Positions 33,568 through 36,091 of a stretch of 36,091 bases of DNA are shown piece by piece (position 1 is the first letter of the stretch; each line of letters starts with the position of its first letter). Below the pieces are notes generated by a model that was given only the letters and a program-made list of their open reading frames with translations, made no database searches and was not told where the DNA came from. The translations under genes were made by a program, and so were the position numbers. This DNA is from JALYNX01 sp040905925 (GTDB taxonomy: Bacteria > Actinomycetota > Acidimicrobiia > Spongiisociales > ZC4RG35). The stretch spans positions 1 to 36,091 of the forward strand of contig JBBDQO010000064.1 in assembly GCA_040905925.1 (NCBI GenBank), in the 5' to 3' direction.

Positions 33568-33575
33568 TCGTTTGT
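33564..33575. promoter_or_regulatory. LacI-family operator, site 9
   Basis: GCAATCGTTTGT contains CAATCGTTTG at 33565-33574. It lies between the 3-HIBADH-like gene and LacI regulator 2, overlapping the -35 box of the minus-strand promoter and a TATTAT -10-like box on the plus strand, which fits autoregulation of the repressor. Confidence 0.78.
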
Positions 33576-33687
33576 ATTATCGAAGGTTCGCCGCTGCCGC
33601 GCAAACAATTCGATGCCGGCGCCTCTCAGCTTCGACACCGATGACCCAGCACCCAACAGCCAGGGCGACGAGTAGGTTTGTCGTACC

Positions 33688-34719
33688 GTGCCGACCCGGA
33701 CCACCCTCAAAGACGTAGCCCGCGAGGCGGGTGTTCACATCTCCACCGCGTCACGCGCACTGAATCCGAGCACCCTCTCGATCGTCAACCCGGAGACGGT
33801 GGAGAGGGTCACCGATGCCGCCCGCAAGCTTGGCTATCGCCCGCATCCACTGGCACGCGGGCTGCGGACCAACCGCACCATGTCGGTCGGGGTGATCATC
33901 CCCGACGTCGAGAACCCTCTCTTCGGGCCGATCATCGCAGGGGTGGAGTCGGTCCTGGTCGAGGAGGATTACTCGGTGCTGATCGGCAACGCCGACCGAG
34001 GGCCGAGCCACGCCGACAGCCTCGTCGAGGACATGCTGGAGAAGCATGTCGATGGGCTGATCCTGGCAACACCCGGACGCGAGGTCTCCGACGCTGCCAG
34101 AGCGGCCCAGCGAGAAGTCTCTGTGGTCCTGGTGAACAGGTCGGTCGACGACGACTCCATCCCGGCCATCGTCGGCGACGATCACGCCGGCATCGGGCTG
34201 GCCGTCAGACATCTCAGGCAGTTGGGCCACGAGCGCATCGGCCACGTGGCCGGGCCGTCATGGGTCTCGACCGGTGAAGGCCGCCGCAACGCGTTTCTCG
34301 ACTGGATTCAGACCGTAGGTCTGGAGAGCGACGTCGACCTCGTCGAGGAAGCCGAGTGGTATCAGGTGGAGCCAGGCACCACAGCCGCCCTCGCCCTGCT
34401 CGGGCGTCATCCCGACCTCACCGCGATCGTGGCCGCCAACGACCTGCTTGGCCTGGGTTGTTACTGGGCGGTCCGCTCCCTGGGCAAGGTCATCGGCGTG
34501 GACGTCTCAATAACCGGATACAACGACATACCTCTGCTCGACCTGATGCAGCCGCCGATGACCGCCGTCCGTGTCCCCTACCGGAGGATGGGGGCCGACG
34601 CGGCGAGCACACTCCTCGCCCTCATGGCGGAAGATTCCGTCTCCCCTGGTCGGGTCCTGCTCGCGCCAACCCTGGCCATCCGGGCCTCGACGGCTCCGCC
34701 CCCGGGCCATCATCGATAA
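33688..34719 (+). CDS. LacI-family transcriptional regulator 2
   Basis: A 343-residue repressor. The helix-turn-helix is TLKDVAREAGVHISTASRAL (residues 6-25), followed by the hinge (YRPHPLARGLRTNRT) and the ligand-binding core starting VGVIIPDVENPLFG and ending around GYNDIPLLDLMQPPMTAVRV. Compared with regulator 1, the recognition helix differs by conservative changes only (V to I, V to A), while the effector domains are clearly diverged. It could therefore read the same operators in response to a different ligand. GTG 33688 begins 113 bases after operator 9. Confidence 0.92.
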   Translation: MPTRTTLKDVAREAGVHISTASRALNPSTLSIVNPETVERVTDAARKLGYRPHPLARGLRTNRTMSVGVIIPDVENPLFGPIIAGVESVLVEEDYSVLIGNADRGPSHADSLVEDMLEKHVDGLILATPGREVSDAARAAQREVSVVLVNRSVDDDSIPAIVGDDHAGIGLAVRHLRQLGHERIGHVAGPSWVSTGEGRRNAFLDWIQTVGLESDVDLVEEAEWYQVEPGTTAALALLGRHPDLTAIVAANDLLGLGCYWAVRSLGKVIGVDVSITGYNDIPLLDLMQPPMTAVRVPYRRMGADAASTLLALMAEDSVSPGRVLLAPTLAIRASTAPPPGHHR

Positions 34720-34731
34720 CGCGAGCCGGTG

Positions 34732-34789
34732 CCAGGCGACTCATCGGATTCGGAGTGCCGCCCAGCACCTTTGATGGCGGGTCGCCTGG
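34732..34789. terminator. Long-loop inverted repeat between convergent genes
   Basis: CCAGGCGAC (34732-34740) is repeated in inverse as GTCGCCTGG (34781-34789) with a 40-base loop. It fills the gap between the LacI regulator 2 stop and the convergent M24 gene 3 stop. A terminator or 3'-end function is possible; the long loop lowers confidence. Confidence 0.3.
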
Positions 34790-34792
34790 GGG

Positions 34793-35941
34793 TCAGCCGA
34801 TCCGGACGAGACCGCGGGGCACGTCGTGCAGCGAGCGGTGCCCGTCGCTGTTGACCACCACCAGATGCCCGGTCTGCACCCCGGCCCGCTCGTCGGCCGT
34901 GATCACGTTGGGCTGGATGACCAGAGCCATGCCCTCCTCGAGAATCAGATCGGGAATCGGAAGGTTGGGCCGGCTGCTGCTCCCCAGGATCGGAGGCAAG
35001 TAGCCACCCCCGTATCCGTGCACCAGGTCGTCGTAGGTGGTGAAACCCATCTCCTCGATCACGGCGGATGCTGCCACCAGGTCGGCGGCGTGGGCTCCAG
35101 GGCGCACGACGGCCGCGATGGCGTCGAAGGCGGCGTCGGCCGCCCGGTGGAGGTCTGCGAACAACGGCGTCGGGTCGGCGACGATGGTGAAGCTTCGGAG
35201 CACCTGTCCCGCGTAACCCCAGAATGCAGCGCTGATCTCGCAGAAGAGGATGTCACCCGCCTGCAACCGGCGGGTCGACTGGAACTGCGACGGGACGCAT
35301 TTGTCGGGCTCCGCCATCGAGGTGGCGGCGAAATAGTGGATGTGGTTGGTCCCACCATCGGGGAGGTATGCGGACTCGACTATCGCCGCCACCTGCCGCT
35401 CGTCCATGCCCACCTCGACCTGGTCGGCGATGGCGTTCACAGCCGAGTCCGAAAGTCGGGCGGCCACCTCCAGTCTCTCGATCTCCTCGCGTGACTTGAC
35501 CAGGCGCAGTCGCTGGTAGTCACCGTCGAGGCCCACCAACTCACCCACTGAGCTTGCCAGCATCTGGTGGTCACCAAATCGAAGCGGCCCCACCACCCCC
35601 ACTCCTTGGCCCGGTGTTCGACGGGCTCTGAGCAGCTCGCCGAGACGGGTGATTGTGGACTGCCCGCCCCATTCGACCTGGCAGTCCGAGGCGATCGCTC
35701 GCGCATTGGGGAGGTGGTTGTAGTGCTGCACCAGGAGGAAAGGTGTCTCCCCGGGCGTGAACAGGAGTGCGGCCTCCGTGGTGACTGGCCACTCCGTGAG
35801 CCATGGTATTGCCGAGCCGACCTTCTCGGCTCCGTAGGCCACGAGATGTGACACCCCGGTGGCCTCCATCATTTCGACTATCGACCGGCGGCGTTTGGCC
35901 AATTCTTCGGGGCTGAACCCGGGGTAGAGAGCATCATCCAT
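34793..35941 (-). CDS. M24-family 'pita-bread' hydrolase 3, metal site lost (creatinase-like)
   Basis: From ATG 35941, a 382-residue protein with a creatinase-type N-terminal domain and M24 catalytic domain. It is close to M24 copy 1: both share FCEIS/TCELG, GYAGQxLR(S/T)FT, DPTPxFA(D/E)LH and VIQPNVI. Metal positions read E235, Q246, H308, Q343 and G358, the same replacements as copy 1. It is probably a metal-free C-N hydrolase. A TAGGTT box ends 7-8 bases before the ATG, so it may be leaderless; ATG 35974 is an alternative. No consensus operator was found in the 150 bases upstream that the window contains, and those bases hold no convincing gene. Confidence 0.83.
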   Translation of the reverse strand: MDDALYPGFSPEELAKRRRSIVEMMEATGVSHLVAYGAEKVGSAIPWLTEWPVTTEAALLFTPGETPFLLVQHYNHLPNARAIASDCQVEWGGQSTITRLGELLRARRTPGQGVGVVGPLRFGDHQMLASSVGELVGLDGDYQRLRLVKSREEIERLEVAARLSDSAVNAIADQVEVGMDERQVAAIVESAYLPDGGTNHIHYFAATSMAEPDKCVPSQFQSTRRLQAGDILFCEISAAFWGYAGQVLRSFTIVADPTPLFADLHRAADAAFDAIAAVVRPGAHAADLVAASAVIEEMGFTTYDDLVHGYGGGYLPPILGSSSRPNLPIPDLILEEGMALVIQPNVITADERAGVQTGHLVVVNSDGHRSLHDVPRGLVRIG

Positions 35942-36091
35942 GGGGGCGAACCTAGACGTGCAGTCCTCGACCATCCCCACCAACACAAGGCGTGGCGCTC
36001 GTCGGAGGTGAGGTCCGAGCGGTCGAGGCCCAGGCCCACGATCAAGCGGTCCGCGTGTTGCCACGGTCCTTCAGGTTCTTCGGAGGCGGTA

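Noticed and set aside
33602..33611. CAAACAATTC, a second operator-like sequence near LacI regulator 2
   Set aside because: The central CpG is missing and the right half-site is broken.
35942..36091. Possible extra N-terminal coding sequence for M24 gene 3, or an upstream gene
   Set aside because: The frame upstream of ATG 35941 reads as Arg/Pro/Gly-rich sequence with no family resemblance, and no other convincing gene start is visible before the window edge.

Overview
This window is high-GC, gene-dense DNA with about 34 genes and no gene-free stretch longer than about 190 bases. GTG and TTG starts are common, some starts have no visible Shine-Dalgarno sequence, and -10 boxes are of TANNNT type. 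This suggests an Actinomycetota chromosome, possibly of the Acidimicrobiia type; the class is an inference from style and gene content. No rRNA, tRNA, CRISPR array, insertion sequence or phage gene was seen. The content is catabolic and accessory.

Layout. 1-9.2 kb: the 3' end of a fumarylacetoacetate-hydrolase-like gene, an AhpD-like gene, a sulfite-oxidase-fold gene with a small peroxidase-like remnant and a DMT transporter, two oligopeptide-type ABC ATPases, then a minus-strand operon of creatininase, zinc alcohol dehydrogenase, SnoaL-like protein and TauE/SafE exporter. 9.2-15 kb: LacI regulator 1 and an MFS carrier, divergent from an LVIVD beta-propeller, an ACMSD-like amidohydrolase and a threonine-synthase-like PLP enzyme. 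15-22.7 kb: the ABC permeases and lipoprotein binding protein matching the distant ATPases, divergent from an M24 'pita-bread' hydrolase, a DapA-like aldolase and a second, frameshifted M24 gene. 22.7-28.2 kb: a tight six-gene operon (2-hydroxyacid dehydrogenase, creatininase 2, cupin, Gfo/Idh oxidoreductase, two alpha/beta hydrolases). 28.2-36 kb: an orphan xanthine-dehydrogenase-type molybdenum subunit, a quinone-oxidoreductase-like MDR, a third alpha/beta hydrolase, a 3-hydroxyisobutyrate-dehydrogenase-like enzyme, LacI regulator 2 and a third M24 hydrolase.

What ties it together is a repeated LacI-family operator, CAANCGNTTG, usually within a larger palindrome such as GCAATCGATTGC. Seven exact copies and two one-mismatch copies lie in the upstream regions of nearly every transcription unit. 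Two LacI-family proteins with almost identical recognition helices are encoded inside the cluster. I read the window as one regulon for uptake and breakdown of a small nitrogen-containing organic compound. The kit is ABC import, creatininase-type amide hydrolysis, metal-less creatinase-like M24 hydrolases, a molybdenum hydroxylase, C-C or ester hydrolases and several dehydrogenases. The substrate is not identifiable from sequence; a cyclic amide or N-heterocycle is an inference from the enzyme families.
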